Shown piece by piece: positions 21,997 to 32,514 of a stretch of DNA of 64,000 nucleotides (the first letter of the stretch is position 1; every line of letters begins with the position of its first letter). Below the pieces are notes generated by a model. That model worked only from the letters and a program-made list of their open reading frames with translations. It had not been told where the DNA came from and ran no database searches. This DNA is from Neodiprion pinetum (taxonomy: Eukaryota > Arthropoda > Insecta > Hymenoptera > Diprionidae): positions 17,508,526 through 17,572,525 of the forward strand of contig NC_060234.1 in NCBI RefSeq assembly GCF_021155775.2, given 5' to 3'. Both the position numbers and the translations under genes were made by a program.

Positions 21997-23455
21997 ATGC
22001 CTCTCATGCGCGATGATGAGTCGTCCGCCAAAGGATCAACAGTCTCCTTAAAAACATTGCCGGTGCCACTGATAATACCGACAGCTGACCTCCGCACGAC
22101 CGCAGACCATCTTCAAGGCTTAGGCCGACGAACACGAAGCAACTCACCGTCGGTGCTCAGCAGTGAACTGTATGTGCGAGTCAATTCTCAGAACGAGCTA
22201 ATTGAGTCGATGGAGGATTTGCTCACTCAAATGACAGAACCTTCCGACGACATTGCGCTCACCGAGGTCACCATGATGCTCGACCAGCTGGACGAGATCC
22301 ATCAGGCTTGCCGTACCAAGCACTCATGGCTAGTCTCTCATTGGTCTCCCGCTCACCTAGACCACTCATACTTTGCCAGGAAGGTTAGCCTCAACAAATC
22401 CAAGCTGGTGCTCAAGATCAAGCGGCTGCTTGGACGTCTCCAAGAACAGCTCACATTGCCTGCTCAACCAACCGCTTCAGTCGAACCAGGATCTTGTACG
22501 CGCTCACCTCTATCCGAACTAACGGTGTCGACCGGATTTCAAGGCCATGTTTATGTCTGTCATCGGCAATCGCTCAGATCTCAGTGATCTCGAGAGGTTT
22601 CAGTATCTGAAGACGGCTGTGCAAGGTGATGCGTCAAAACTCATCGTCAATCTCACCCCGGACTCGTCGTCATACACAAAGGCGTGGGAACTGCTCAGTG
22701 GTAGATTTGAGAACAAGCGGCTGATCATCAAATCTCACCTGGATAGACTGTTCAACCGTAAGCCGATGTCAAAACGTTAGGCTAGCTTACTCACCAAGAT
22801 GGTGAATATTATCAACGAGATAACTCAGGCTCTCAGAACGCTCACAACCGAAGGTAGCAATGACTGTCTCATGGTGACACTCATAGGTGGACTGCTCGAT
22901 CGAGATACTCGTGAGAAGTGAGAGACGTCCCCAACATCTTCCAAAAAATTCCCTTCGCTCAACCAGCTCACCAAGTTTCTCATGGCTCGTGCTCGTACGT
23001 TAGAGCACATCGAGTAGGATTCAACTCCTGCTCAACCTTATACTGCTAAGGGAGCTATTCTCAAAAGAGCCAGCTCATAACAGGCTTTTAAAACACCGCA
23101 GTCGATTCAGCAGACGTCTCACACTACCCAAGAGCGAGCATCCCATCCATGCGATTGCTGTGGACAGGATCACTTCATAGTGATGTGTTCATAGTTTCAA
23201 GGCTGCTCATTAGATGCACGGGTAAGCCTCGTTAAGGAGAGGATTCTGTGCTGCAACTGCCTTGGTAGGCACAAAGCACGAAAGTGCAACAACTCCAAGC
23301 ATTGCAAGATGTGCAATGGTACTCATCACACCATGCTGCATGTTGCAGATCTGTCAACCATCTTCGGTGCCTCAACTGAAAGCTCTCAGACCACTCAGGG
23401 TACTCAAGCTGCATCAACCTCTGAAGCAGCTAAATTTTCACCAGCGTGATGTTTA
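21997..23455 (+). pseudogene. BEL/Pao Gag (DUF1759-type) and zinc knuckles
   Basis: The frame from ATG 21997 encodes an N-terminal helical Gag region (to about 22500). After a frameshift near 22540 comes the conserved capsid-like segment with LSDLERFQYLKTAVQGDA and WELLSGRFENKRLIIKSHLD (22565-22750), the DUF1759 signature of Pao-type Gag. A stop follows at 22778-22780. Degraded cysteine-rich sequence at about 23150-23345 (DCCGQDHF, ILCCNCLGRHKARKC, HCKMCNGTHHTMLH) represents the nucleocapsid knuckles. Start choice rests on the ATG lying about 290 bases after the LTR. It forms the virus-like particle core in intact elements. Confidence 0.85.
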
Positions 23456-23521
23456 GGGACGATCGTCAGTAATCACGACCAGTCTTCGGCGTGCTCATCT
23501 ACAACATGCAGTCATCTCACC

Positions 23522-26500
23522 TTGCTGGCAACTGCAACAGTAACAGTCTTCTCGACGACCTCATCATACCAGGTTCGACTACTCATCGATCCTGGCTCAG
23601 AAATCTCATTCATCTCAGAAAGTCTCACAAAACAGATGAACCTTGAAAAGAGGCACTCAACACTTGACGTCTACGGCGTTGGTGGAAAAAGGAACTCTCA
23701 GACAAGAGGCATTGTCACTCTTACACAGACCACTCTCAGTAAAAATCTCAGCTCATGTTCTTAAGACACTAACAACTGTCCTACCAACCAGTGAGGTACA
23801 CAGTAAACTCACCCGGCCTCATCTCAAAGCGTTGAACCTAGCTGACCCAGAATTTCTCACTCCAAGGTTAATAGACGTGATCATAGGAGCAGACTTCTAA
23901 GGGCAGCTCATAAAGCCAAATATCATCAGACACTCGTCTAGCTCTCCAATTGCTCAATTGTCCATCTTTGGATGGCTAGTCATAGGTCCAATTCATGCAT
24001 CGGTCACTCTGGCAAGAACGGCACATCATGGCGTCTTACAAGTAATGAACTTATCCTAGCAAGACTTGCTAACAAGGTTTTGGGTTCAGGAAGAACCACC
24101 GACGTCAATTGAACCCCAACTCACTTCAGAGGAAGAGGAGTGTGAAGGTCACTTCAAAACTACTCACTCAAGAGACTCAACTGGACGTTACATCATGAGA
24201 ATGCCGCTCAAATCATCACCAACAGCTTTGTGAGACTCTCATCACATAGCACATTTGTGCCTTTAACGGATCAAGCGGCTTGGCAGAGATAGTCAATATC
24301 ACCAATTGTCACCAAGTTCGTGCTGGAATACGAAAGAGCTGATCACATGATCAAGCTCGACGACAACTCAACAAGTAGAAGGCCACACTATTACCTGCCT
24401 CATCATGGGGTTCTCAAGCTAGATAGCTCGACCACCAAACTCAGAGTGGTTTCAATGGCTCTAGTGCAAGCTCCACTGGCTACTCTCTGAATGATCTCAT
24501 GCATGCTGGTTCGAATCTGATGCTCAACATCTTCGACTTGCTCATCTGGATACGCCGACGTAAGAACGTGTTTGCTACAGACATCACAAAAATATATCGG
24601 AAAATTTAGATTCACTCAGAAGATTGGGATCTTCAGCGAATACTCTGGGTAGACGAACAGCACTCGGAATCTCATCATCAGCTCACGACTCTTACATATG
24701 GAACAAAGGCAGCACCATTCCTAGCAGTAAGGATACTGCTTCAGCTCGCTGAAGACGAAGGCTCAAGATACTCGCTCGCGGTGAAACCGATCACTCATGG
24801 TCGATACGTTGATGATAACTTCGGAGGCTCAGACACGGTGGAAGAGCTCAGTCAGGGCTCTGCCACGCGGGCGGATTTCCGCTAGCAAAATGGCACTCTA
24901 CATCGAAGCAACTGTTGCCGGAAGTCTCACCTGAGCCTGGCAGTGCAGCAGGCATCTAATTCGACGTTTGTGACACCAAGACCCTTGGAATACGATGGTC
25001 ATCTCAACAGGACACGTTCAACTTTTCAACCATCTCATTAGCACACTCTGACAGATTCTCTAAATGCCTCATCTTATCAGAAGTAGCACAAATATTTGAT
25101 CCATTGGGCTTTGCCGCACCTGTTGTAATTAGAGCGAAGATGTTTCTTGAGGCACTCTGGTGACACAGACTCAACTGGGATGACAAACTCCCAGAACAAC
25201 TCATAACTCAATGGCTTAGCATTAGAGAAGATCTCTTCAGCCTAGCCAGACTTTTTATCACACGATGGTTCAACACGCTCACTGACTCAGCTGTTAAACT
25301 ACATAGTTTCTCTGATGCTTCGCAAACTGCAATGGCAGCCGTTGTGTATCTCGTTGTCAACTCACCTGTCCACTGGCGCCAACATTTCACTCATCTGCTC
25401 AAGAACAAAAGTTGCTCCTCTCAAACGTCTAACCATCCCGCGGTTAGAACTCACAGAAGCGCTGCTACTCTCCACGCTAATCAACCATGTTCATGCTACT
25501 TTGAACATGCGCGTGATAAATATTCATCTGTGGAGAGATTATCAAGTAACACTCACATGGATCAAGGCTCATCCCTCAAGATGGAAGGATTATGTACGCA
25601 ACTCGGTTACAAAACTTCAAGAACTCTCCGAGAGAGCTCATTGAAGGCATGCACCAGGCACCTCAAACCCAGCTGACTGTGCTTCGCGTGGTATAACCAC
25701 AGATCAGCTCGAAGATTAGTCTCTATGATGGACGGGACCATCATGGATGACTCAGACAATGGACTCATGGCCTGCTCAAAACGAATCGGCTCCTGATGCT
25801 ATATGTGCGCAAGAGGCTCGTGCGAATATTGCAACGCATGCTGTAGAATCTTCTCCAGAATATCATTGGGATCTCATCTACAAATTCTCATCTCTCAACA
25901 AGCTGCTCAGAATAACCTCTCTGTGCAGCAGATTCATCAAGAAACTCTCAAGCAAACTCAATACAACACCAGCAGCTTGCATTTCATCAAGCAGCATGGA
26001 AGATTCACGACTTTTCTGGGTCGCGGCTACTGAATCAGTTTATTTTCAAAAAGAGCTCGACTACTCCAGCAACAAACTCAACTGCCAAACTCACACCCGC
26101 TTAACAGGCTCACGGCATTCATCAACCATTGCGGTGTGCTCAGAGTGGTCGACTTAAGAAGACAGAGCTCTCATACGAGACCAAACATCCAGCAATCCTT
26201 GCTCGCACCTCAATACTCTCGGAACTCATCATCGCTCACGCTCACAACCAAACAATGCATGGAGGAACTCAGACACTCTTGCATTTATCAGACAACTCTA
26301 CTGGATCATCGGAGGTAGAGCACCAGTCAAATCATATATTCTCAGGTGTGTGGTGTGTGCTCGTCAAAGAAGGATCCGCGCTCAGCAATTGATGGGCCAA
26401 TTATCTCTGATGCGAGTCACGCCATCACGCCCGTTCTCACATATAGGCATTGACTGCGCTGGCCTACTCACGCTCAAAACCTGGAAGGGTCAAGGTTCAA

Positions 26501-27360
26501 GAACGTACAAGGGATAGATATGTGTATTTGTCTGTCTCACAACATCGGCCACTCACCTAGAATTAGTCTCTGACTACACATCTGACGGGTTCATTGCTAC
26601 CTGCAAACGCTTCATCTCATGAAGAGGACTTCCTTCCGCACTCTACTCCGATTGTAGAATCAATGTCATTGGCGCTGATGCTCAACTCAAGCAATGTTTC
26701 ACCGAAAGCTTATCAGGTCATCAAGCAATCTCATCACTACTAGCCTAAGATAAGACTCAATGGCATTGCAACCCACCGGGAACCCTCCCACATGGGTGGT
26801 AAGTGGGAAGCAGTGTTAAAGTCTCTCAAGTTTCACCTCAGAAGAACGGTCGGAGACACCGTGCTCACATAAGAGGAGACGTGCTACGCTCCTCGCTAAA
26901 ATATAAGCGATTCTCAATTCAAGGCCGCTCGAACCGCTCAGCGATGACTCCGACGATACCGCAGTGCTCACACCGGGGCATTTTCTCATTGGAACTGCAC
27001 TTAATGCAGTCCCGAGGCCCTCACTACTGGACATCTCAACCAACAGACTATCTCGATGGCAGCTCATCCAGCAAAGGGTGCAACAGTTCTGGCATCTGTG
27101 GTCAACTTAATACTTGCAACCGCTGCAAGCCATCTCAAAATGGCATCATCCTCACAACGCCATTCAGGTAGACTCATTAGTACTACTCACTGATGAGCGC
27201 CTACCTCCCGGAAAATAGCCAATGGCCAAGGTACTCAATCTAATACTAGGACAGGATGGACTCACCAGGGTGGTGTCCGTAAAGACGGCCACAACCACGC
27301 TCACCAGACCGATTGCCAAGCTCGCCCTCCTTCCTGTGACTCCTCAAGGAAACTCATCAT
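23522..27360 (+). pseudogene. BEL/Pao Pol: protease, RT, RNase H, integrase
   Basis: Aspartic protease at about 23560-23900: LLIDPGSEISFIS, where the usual active-site serine is proline, and the downstream LADPEFLTPRLIDVIIGADF block. RT near 24430-24620 (KLRVV, then a one-base shift, SLNDLMHAG and ATDITKIYR). Pao peptidase/RNase H region at 25030-25640 (FDPLGFAAPVVIRAKMFLEALW, HSFSDASQTAMAAVVYL, LTIPRLELTEALLLSTL). Integrase zinc-binding part at 26230-26400 (HAHNQTMHGGTQTLLH) and catalytic core at 26440-26830 (HIGIDCAGPLT, HMGGKWEAVLKS), followed by the C-terminal domain to about 27350. Frameshifts and stops occur every few hundred bases. Every domain of the family is present, so the copy decayed by point changes rather than truncation. 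Confidence 0.9.
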
Positions 27361-27388
27361 CAATACCGTTGCTAATGGCAGGCGGAAA

Positions 27389-27837
27389 TGTTTGAGAATT
27401 GGTTTTCTCAAAAGCATCTCTCAAGAAGCAGCTGTCGCTCAACGTGAACTAGACAAAACTATTCACTACCTCTGAGAACGCGCCTAGTTACCGGCTCTCT
27501 TAGCTGGCAGTCAGTATTCTCATTTCATTGTGCTCGCGCGTGAATTTTGACAGTACCATCTCAACAGAAAATTATCGTGACACAATCATTCGTGACTTCT
27601 CAAGTAATTGATATAATCACAAACTGACTTCTCAAGTGATTAACATAAATCACAAACTGATTTCTCAAGTCATTACTACAATCTAGAAACACCATGAATC
27701 ACAAAACTGGTTCTCAAGGGATTAATATAATCCGGACACACTCATACCTTGAATAGCACACTGATCACATTGTATAATAAATAAACTTAACTTATCTGCA
27801 ACTGTTCTAAGTTCTTCTCATCACGCATTTCTCAACA
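27389..27837 (+). repeat. BEL/Pao 3' LTR with internal tandem motif
   Basis: Begins TGTTTGAGAATTGG and ends TTCTCAACA, giving short TG...CA inverted ends. AATAAA lies at about 27777-27785. Within it, four copies of a unit starting (A/T)CTTCTCAAG and including an AT-rich TAAT...ATCACAAAACTG core begin near 27594, 27626, 27659 and 27709. Confidence 0.8.
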
Positions 27838-28849
27838 ATTCGATATTTAAATATTTGATAGTGTTTCGGCAAAGTATCGAATAATTAAATGTGTGTCTCG
27901 CGACACTCAAAATCGTCCTCGCACATGTACGCACACTCGCGTGCAATGTTTACTTGCCGTCTCTGCGTCAAATCTCGCCTCTTGCCCGTGTCGCGACTCA
28001 AAACCTATCAGCTGTATCTCATGTATTGTCTACTATCTCGAAATCATGTATGTGTATAATCTATGTTTTCCCTCGCTCTGTAAATCATCACTCTCTGTAA
28101 CGTTCTCTTGCGATACAGTTTGTATCGCCTCATCGAAACCAATAAAAATCTCAATTATCGGTATTCATTATCTCTCTCCATCTCAACATCACTTTCGTTT
28201 CATTCACACTCGTTCTCATCACTAATTCGCGGATCCCACGTCGATGATCCATATCTTTTTGCCTTCTCTCTAAACAGATAGACACGTCAATTCAATTCCG
28301 GGCTTGCTTGTTACTAAATCTTCGTTCCTATTTTTGAAAACAGCCGCCCCTCGGAACACTATAAGACAACGATGTACGGTAACTGCATTATTTCGTCATC
28401 TTCGACATATATATTTAAGTTATAAGCGTGACTCTTATAACTTAAAAGGGTTGCGGAAATAATAATTCCTGAGTCTCAACGACTTGGGTTGATGTAGAAA
28501 CGATACTAAAACATTATATTAACACCAATCACAAATAATTACATAAATAATAACAAAAATAATTATAACACTTATAGTCACCTAAATCAACAACAATGTC
28601 GGTTTTGACGATCGGGATTGTGGGCTTAGTTAACAGTGATGAAAAAGAATAATTTACAATATATTTTACAGAGCATTCACTATGACGCTAGTGGATGTCT
28701 CGAGCGCCTGTCAATCACTCCCCTCTCTCCCGAGGCGATGATTCCGCGATGGTCACTCTTGGTTATCCTTTCCGTAACCCGTTCAGCGTGTTTGTTGTTT
28801 TTCATGGATAAGTTTGGGTAAACAGGCCACAAACTTACATATATATTAG
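27838..28849. other. No gene recognised
   Basis: Intronic. A pyrimidine-rich stretch at 27890-28230 containing CCAATAAAAATCTC could be an LTR remnant, but nothing pairs with it. The rest is AT-rich. Confidence 0.35.
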
Positions 28850-29088
28850 TCTCTCTATCTAATAAAAAAGTTCTTTACAAATGAACAGGTAAAAAAAATT
28901 ATAATAACAATAGTATAAAAAAGATTATAATAACAATAGTATACGCACGAAGTTAGCGGTGGGGTGAGATGCCGAAAACAAAACAAAAAGCATCTAGCAA
29001 ACAAAACTTCCTTTGACAGCTGTCATCGGCTACTCATGACAGTCTTTGACAAACATCTTTATAGGTATCGGTTTCTGACACGTAAAAA

Positions 29089-29538
29089 ATGAACATGCAA
29101 ATGAAAATTATCAAGATGATTCCCGACGGGAATTGTCTTTTTCGCGCGCTGGCGTATTGTATATACGGCACTCAAGATCGACACGCAGAAGTGAGACTGA
29201 GTACCGTTTCAAATATAGTGGATAATTGGTCTACATTTGCGGGTTTTATTACAGGTAATGAGTCAAACGGTGCTGTGATTAGGTCACCTGGTGATTACAA
29301 ATCACATATGAATAAAAATGGAATTCACAGGGGAGAAGCAGAATTAGCTGCAGCTACGGACATTTTTAAGATATGTTTAATCATGTATCGCGGAGAACAA
29401 ATTCATCCACACCGAATCGGATCCCAAGATGAAAGACAATTCTCGCTACCCTTCACCGGCGACAGAGACAGTGGACACTTTGATGTCTTGCAGAACCAAA
29501 ATGAAATTCAAATAGTGAGTAATAAGTATCAAAAGTAA
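29089..29538 (+). CDS. OTU-family cysteine protease (deubiquitinase-like)
   Basis: An intact 149-residue single-exon frame. It contains the OTU active-site cysteine motif PDGNCLFRALA (residues about 12-22), the mid-domain GEAELAAATDIF and the C-terminal histidine motif DSGHFDVL (residues about 131-138), the three hallmark blocks of the OTU fold. The length matches a minimal OTU domain without accessory modules. Known OTU enzymes cleave ubiquitin from proteins. In mobile elements and viruses they occur as separate ORFs, including in Helentrons. Preserved frame and catalytic residues in an otherwise decayed neighbourhood suggest recent arrival. An ATG at 29089 is preceded by AAAA and the stop is at 29536-29538. 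Confidence 0.85.
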   Translation: MNMQMKIIKMIPDGNCLFRALAYCIYGTQDRHAEVRLSTVSNIVDNWSTFAGFITGNESNGAVIRSPGDYKSHMNKNGIHRGEAELAAATDIFKICLIMYRGEQIHPHRIGSQDERQFSLPFTGDRDSGHFDVLQNQNEIQIVSNKYQK

Positions 29539-29601
29539 CAAGCAAATGATAGTAAATATAAATATATCACCAAACAGTCAAAAGGACAGCCAGGATTTAC
29601 G

Positions 29602-29898
29602 ATGGCAATGGAGACAGGAGGAGTTTCAATCAGCAGACAAGGCGATGAAGATGGTGGATGGTCGGAAATATCACAAAAGAAAAAGGAAAATAAAATTGTA
29701 AGTGCGAAGAACCAAATAAGCCATAGAATAATATCCAACAAATATTGGTATAACCAGGCAAGAGGACCGAAACCCGATTTCGTCGAAGCGTCACCCCGCC
29801 TCGAACCTACAAAATGGAGACCAGCTGCACAAAATAATGATTGTAGGAAAGCAAATTTTGAAACACAATTTCATGTAATCTTCGTGTTATTCCAATAA
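29602..29898 (+). CDS. Small ORF downstream of the OTU gene, unrecognised
   Basis: A 98-residue polar frame (starts MAMETGGVSIS, lysine- and asparagine-rich in the middle), starting 64 bases after the OTU stop and ending at an AATAAA-containing site (29894-29899). No domain is recognised. It could be a second element-encoded protein or 3' UTR. Confidence 0.3.
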   Translation: MAMETGGVSISRQGDEDGGWSEISQKKKENKIVSAKNQISHRIISNKYWYNQARGPKPDFVEASPRLEPTKWRPAAQNNDCRKANFETQFHVIFVLFQ

Positions 29899-29966
29899 AG
29901 AAAATCTATTTCACTTTTTTTGTCTTTCACTTAATTAAGTTTATTCCTTCATACAGCAAGTATAGG

Positions 29967-30257
29967 TTAACCTCCGCATGTCAAGGAAGTACAAAAATCT
30001 TCAAAAACTTGATCAGTCGTAGCTTCTGCATTAATAACCAAGATGGGAGCTGATAAAGAAGAAAAGTTTTGTTCTATCAAACAATCCTCATCAACCCCAT
30101 GAATAGTTCTGAGGAGCTCTAAAGAAATGTTCGATTCTTCCTCACGAGAACGGGAACTGACTCGGGCGAAAGAAGTTTCCGGGAAAACTCGCAAATAAAC
30201 AATTAAATCTACTCTCAGCTCAGACGAGCGAAGGAGAAGATCGAAATTTTTCATCAA
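29967..30257 (-). pseudogene. Deoxynucleoside kinase C-terminal fragment
   Basis: The minus strand encodes a 96-residue frame with DLIVYLRVFPETSFARV, SREEESNISLELL and a following LHELHE-like segment (TIHGVDEDCLI), then PILVINAEATTDQVFEDF. These are the conserved blocks of the dNK/thymidine kinase 2 family: substrate-side DLIVYLR.PE, the lid arginines and EE, and the C-terminal strand. The N-terminal P-loop half is missing. It lies between the OTU gene and the Helitron 3' end, antisense to OTU. Helitrons are known to capture host gene pieces. A degenerate LID (S-R-S-R-EEE) and lack of the P-loop mean it is not an enzyme on its own. Confidence 0.7.
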
Positions 30258-30704
30258 TCAATGAGAATCGAAGTCAACTTCGAACTAAATTTAAAGTGAA
30301 AAATGTAAAATAAATTTATTTGAAAAAAAAAAGATTGATATCAGTTATTTGTACTCATAAACCAGACGCAGTAGTCTCTATATCTCTATATGTAGATATA
30401 CGTAAAAAAATCTGAAAATAATAACTATAGCAAAATAAGTCGCCGAATGCAATTGGGGTTGCATGGCATCTGGAGTTTTGTACATGTGAGTGGAATCGTT
30501 CACGAAAACAATCTGAGTAGACCTGCATAGGAAGCCAATAGCAATGTCGGGTTGATCGAAAACAACCGATCAACAGTTGCAGACCTGTCATCAAATCAGC
30601 ATAAATGAATTCACCTGTCTAATAGACAATGTATAAGAAAATAGTGAGGCGCGTAGCGCCGAGGTGGGGTTGGCGCGCGAAGCGCGCAGGGGCGAAGCCC
30701 CTAG

Positions 30705-31084
30705 TGTTTCAAAAAAATAAATTTTGGATTTTTCTTAACGCTACCCGATAAAATACCTGTTTGTGACCTAAGAAATAACCTCATAAAATTTGAGCCACGT
30801 AGCTTATGCATAAGAACTGCCGCAATTGAGTTTTCGTTTCTTTTTTTTCACTTTTTCCTAAAAATCGCCCAAAATATGACATAAATGTATGACACAAAGT
30901 CTAAGAAGATCTTTTTTATGAAATTCAATTTACCGTGAAAAAAGTCTCTTGTGATTTTTTCATATATTGCGTATTTATCAAGATATTTACAAAATGCAAC
31001 TTTAAATACAACAACTTTAAATATCGACTTCAGATCTGATATATTGAAAATGAATATGGCGATGACAAAAATTAAAGACATTGT
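30705..31084. other. No gene recognised
   Basis: AT-rich spacer between the Helitron end and the SINE. Confidence 0.5.
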
Positions 31085-31190
31085 ACTTAGAACGGCTAAG
31101 TGGTCTAGTGGAGTAAGTCTTCTGCAAAGCTTCTCTAGATACCAGGTTCGATTCCTGGCTCCGTCGTTAATTTTTCAATTCACCAAAAAC
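31085..31190 (+). repeat. tRNA-derived SINE head
   Basis: Contains a pol III A box (TGGTCTAGTGG) and B box (GGTTCGATTCC) about 45 bases apart, then CTGGCTCCGTCGTTAATTTTTCAA. Near-identical sequence occurs at 63003-63095, and the 3' part again at 63872-63945. Acceptor-stem pairing is poor, so it is not called as a functional tRNA gene. Confidence 0.75.
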
Positions 31191-31659
31191 ATTTCCGAAT
31201 TCACTTCTCTAGCATTTTTTCTCACTAATAATTAATATGACTTCTTCACATAATATTACGAACGGCCGGGTCCGTTCTAATGAGGCTAAAATAACTCGTG
31301 TAATATACACACTTAAACATGCCATAAATACAGATCTTACAGATGCATAGTCTCCAATGTGCCTCAGCGACGAACTCTATTACGGATACCATTATTGTCC
31401 GCAAGTGCTAGTATCGAGAAAGCCAGGTGCGACAAGGACACGTCCAGAGTATGGCTTTCGCGATACTAACGCTTATGCGGAAAACTCTTGTATTAATTGG
31501 CTGCTGTAACGGTACGTCTTTGCCTCCAAGTGGGCAGACCTGTATACAAGATCGTGAATACAACACTGAGTACTGAGCTCCGCTATCCCTACTGGACCCA
31601 CACACCACCCGATCCTGTGCGAAGCTGTGTCGGTCTCTCATGGAACAGAGTATACGTTA

Positions 31660-32477
31660 GAGTGGTCTTTATTTAGGGCTTGGATGAATTTTTTATCATT
31701 CGAAAATTATTTTTCAAAGCCACTCAAAATAATTCAAGAATTATTCCCTAATTTTCTCAGATTTCTGTCTGAACTCTAAACCCTGCTTGTGAGAGGGTGG
31801 AATTCCCCATTTACAATGCACGCGTTTCGACCATATTCTCAGTGTGTATTTGATTGTAAGAGTACTGATTTTTTAATTTGTAACTGCGAGAATTGAGTGG
31901 GCATTGGTGCTATTATCTGATAAAAATTCACATAATCGTATCAGGCAATAAAGACGAATTGCAACCCCAATAAACGAAAAAAAATCAGATTTGGAGGCTG
32001 GACAATTCGTCTAGATTGCTTGCTACAATGACGTGAATTTTTTACCACTCATTGTCAGTAGTATCAATAATAGCCCTACTAAAATCTTACAGTTACAGAT
32101 TTTTTTCAAAATTATTTCTCCGACAATAAAATATATACTGAGAATATATACTCTATTTCTATTGAACATCTTAAGACGGCTGCGGCCGCATAATGATGGT
32201 CACTAACCCATCCCTTCCCTTGCCCCGCATAAGTCTTCTGTAGACTCATTGGGGCATACTCTACCGGATATGGCGGGAAACGGCAGTGATTATTATTATT
32301 ATTATAATATAGCCAAAACATATCTACTTTAAAAGGGGAAATCCACCATCCCACGGGCAGGGATTAGAGTTCGGATGAAAATAAGAAGAAATTAGGGAAT
32401 TGTTTTTGAAATATTTAGAGCCGATTCAGGGGGCGAATGATGAAAAATTCGTCCGAGCCCTATATAAGGACCACCTT
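31660..32477. mobile_element. MITE with TIRs of about 45 bp
   Basis: Left end GTGGTCTTTATTTAGGGCTT then GGATGAATTTTTTATCATTCG; the right end is the inverted equivalent with a few changes (32433-32475). The interior of about 0.8 kb carries a second inverted pair (ATTATTCCCTAATTT against AAATTAGGGAATTG) and no ORF with a known domain. Confidence 0.75.
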
Positions 32478-32514
32478 AATGTATGTATTTTGATTCAGTA
32501 TTCGATACATTCTA

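Larger units (their letters stand above)
21711..27388 (+). mobile_element. BEL/Pao LTR retrotransposon, internal region
   Basis: Starts directly after the LTR end with TTTTGGTCCTTCGAGCCGG, the leader typical of BEL/Pao elements. Gag, protease, RT, RNase H and integrase follow in that order, up to a polypurine-like tract (GGCAGGCGGAAA) immediately before the 3' LTR at 27389. Numerous stops and frameshifts show it is inactive. Leucine CTC codons followed by A make CTCA conspicuously frequent along it (judged by eye). Confidence 0.9.
28850..30704 (+). mobile_element. Probable Helitron/Helentron
   Basis: The 3' end has three consecutive short GC-rich hairpins with trinucleotide loops (GGCGC-GTA-GCGCC, GCGCGC-GAA-GCGCGC, GGGGC-GAA-GCCCC; about 30643-30701), and the last runs straight into CTAG followed by T. 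Helitrons end in a subterminal hairpin and CTRR, inserted before T. A possible 5' end (TCTCTCTATCTAATAAAA) lies at about 28850 but lacks a clear preceding A. The OTU-protease gene inside fits Helentron-type elements, which often encode one. No Rep/helicase is present, so this copy is non-autonomous. Confidence 0.5.

Noticed and set aside
27890..28230. Solo LTR
   Set aside because: AATAAA-containing pyrimidine-rich sequence is suggestive, but no TG...CA ends or duplication could be set.
31085..31170. Functional tRNA gene
   Set aside because: A and B boxes are present, but acceptor-stem pairing is poor and multiple copies share a non-tRNA tail, so a SINE is the better reading.
31340..31500. 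Possible exon reading YYGYHYCPQ...CINWL on +
   Set aside because: Open for about 45 codons after a plausible acceptor, but no convincing donor, family or neighbour exon.
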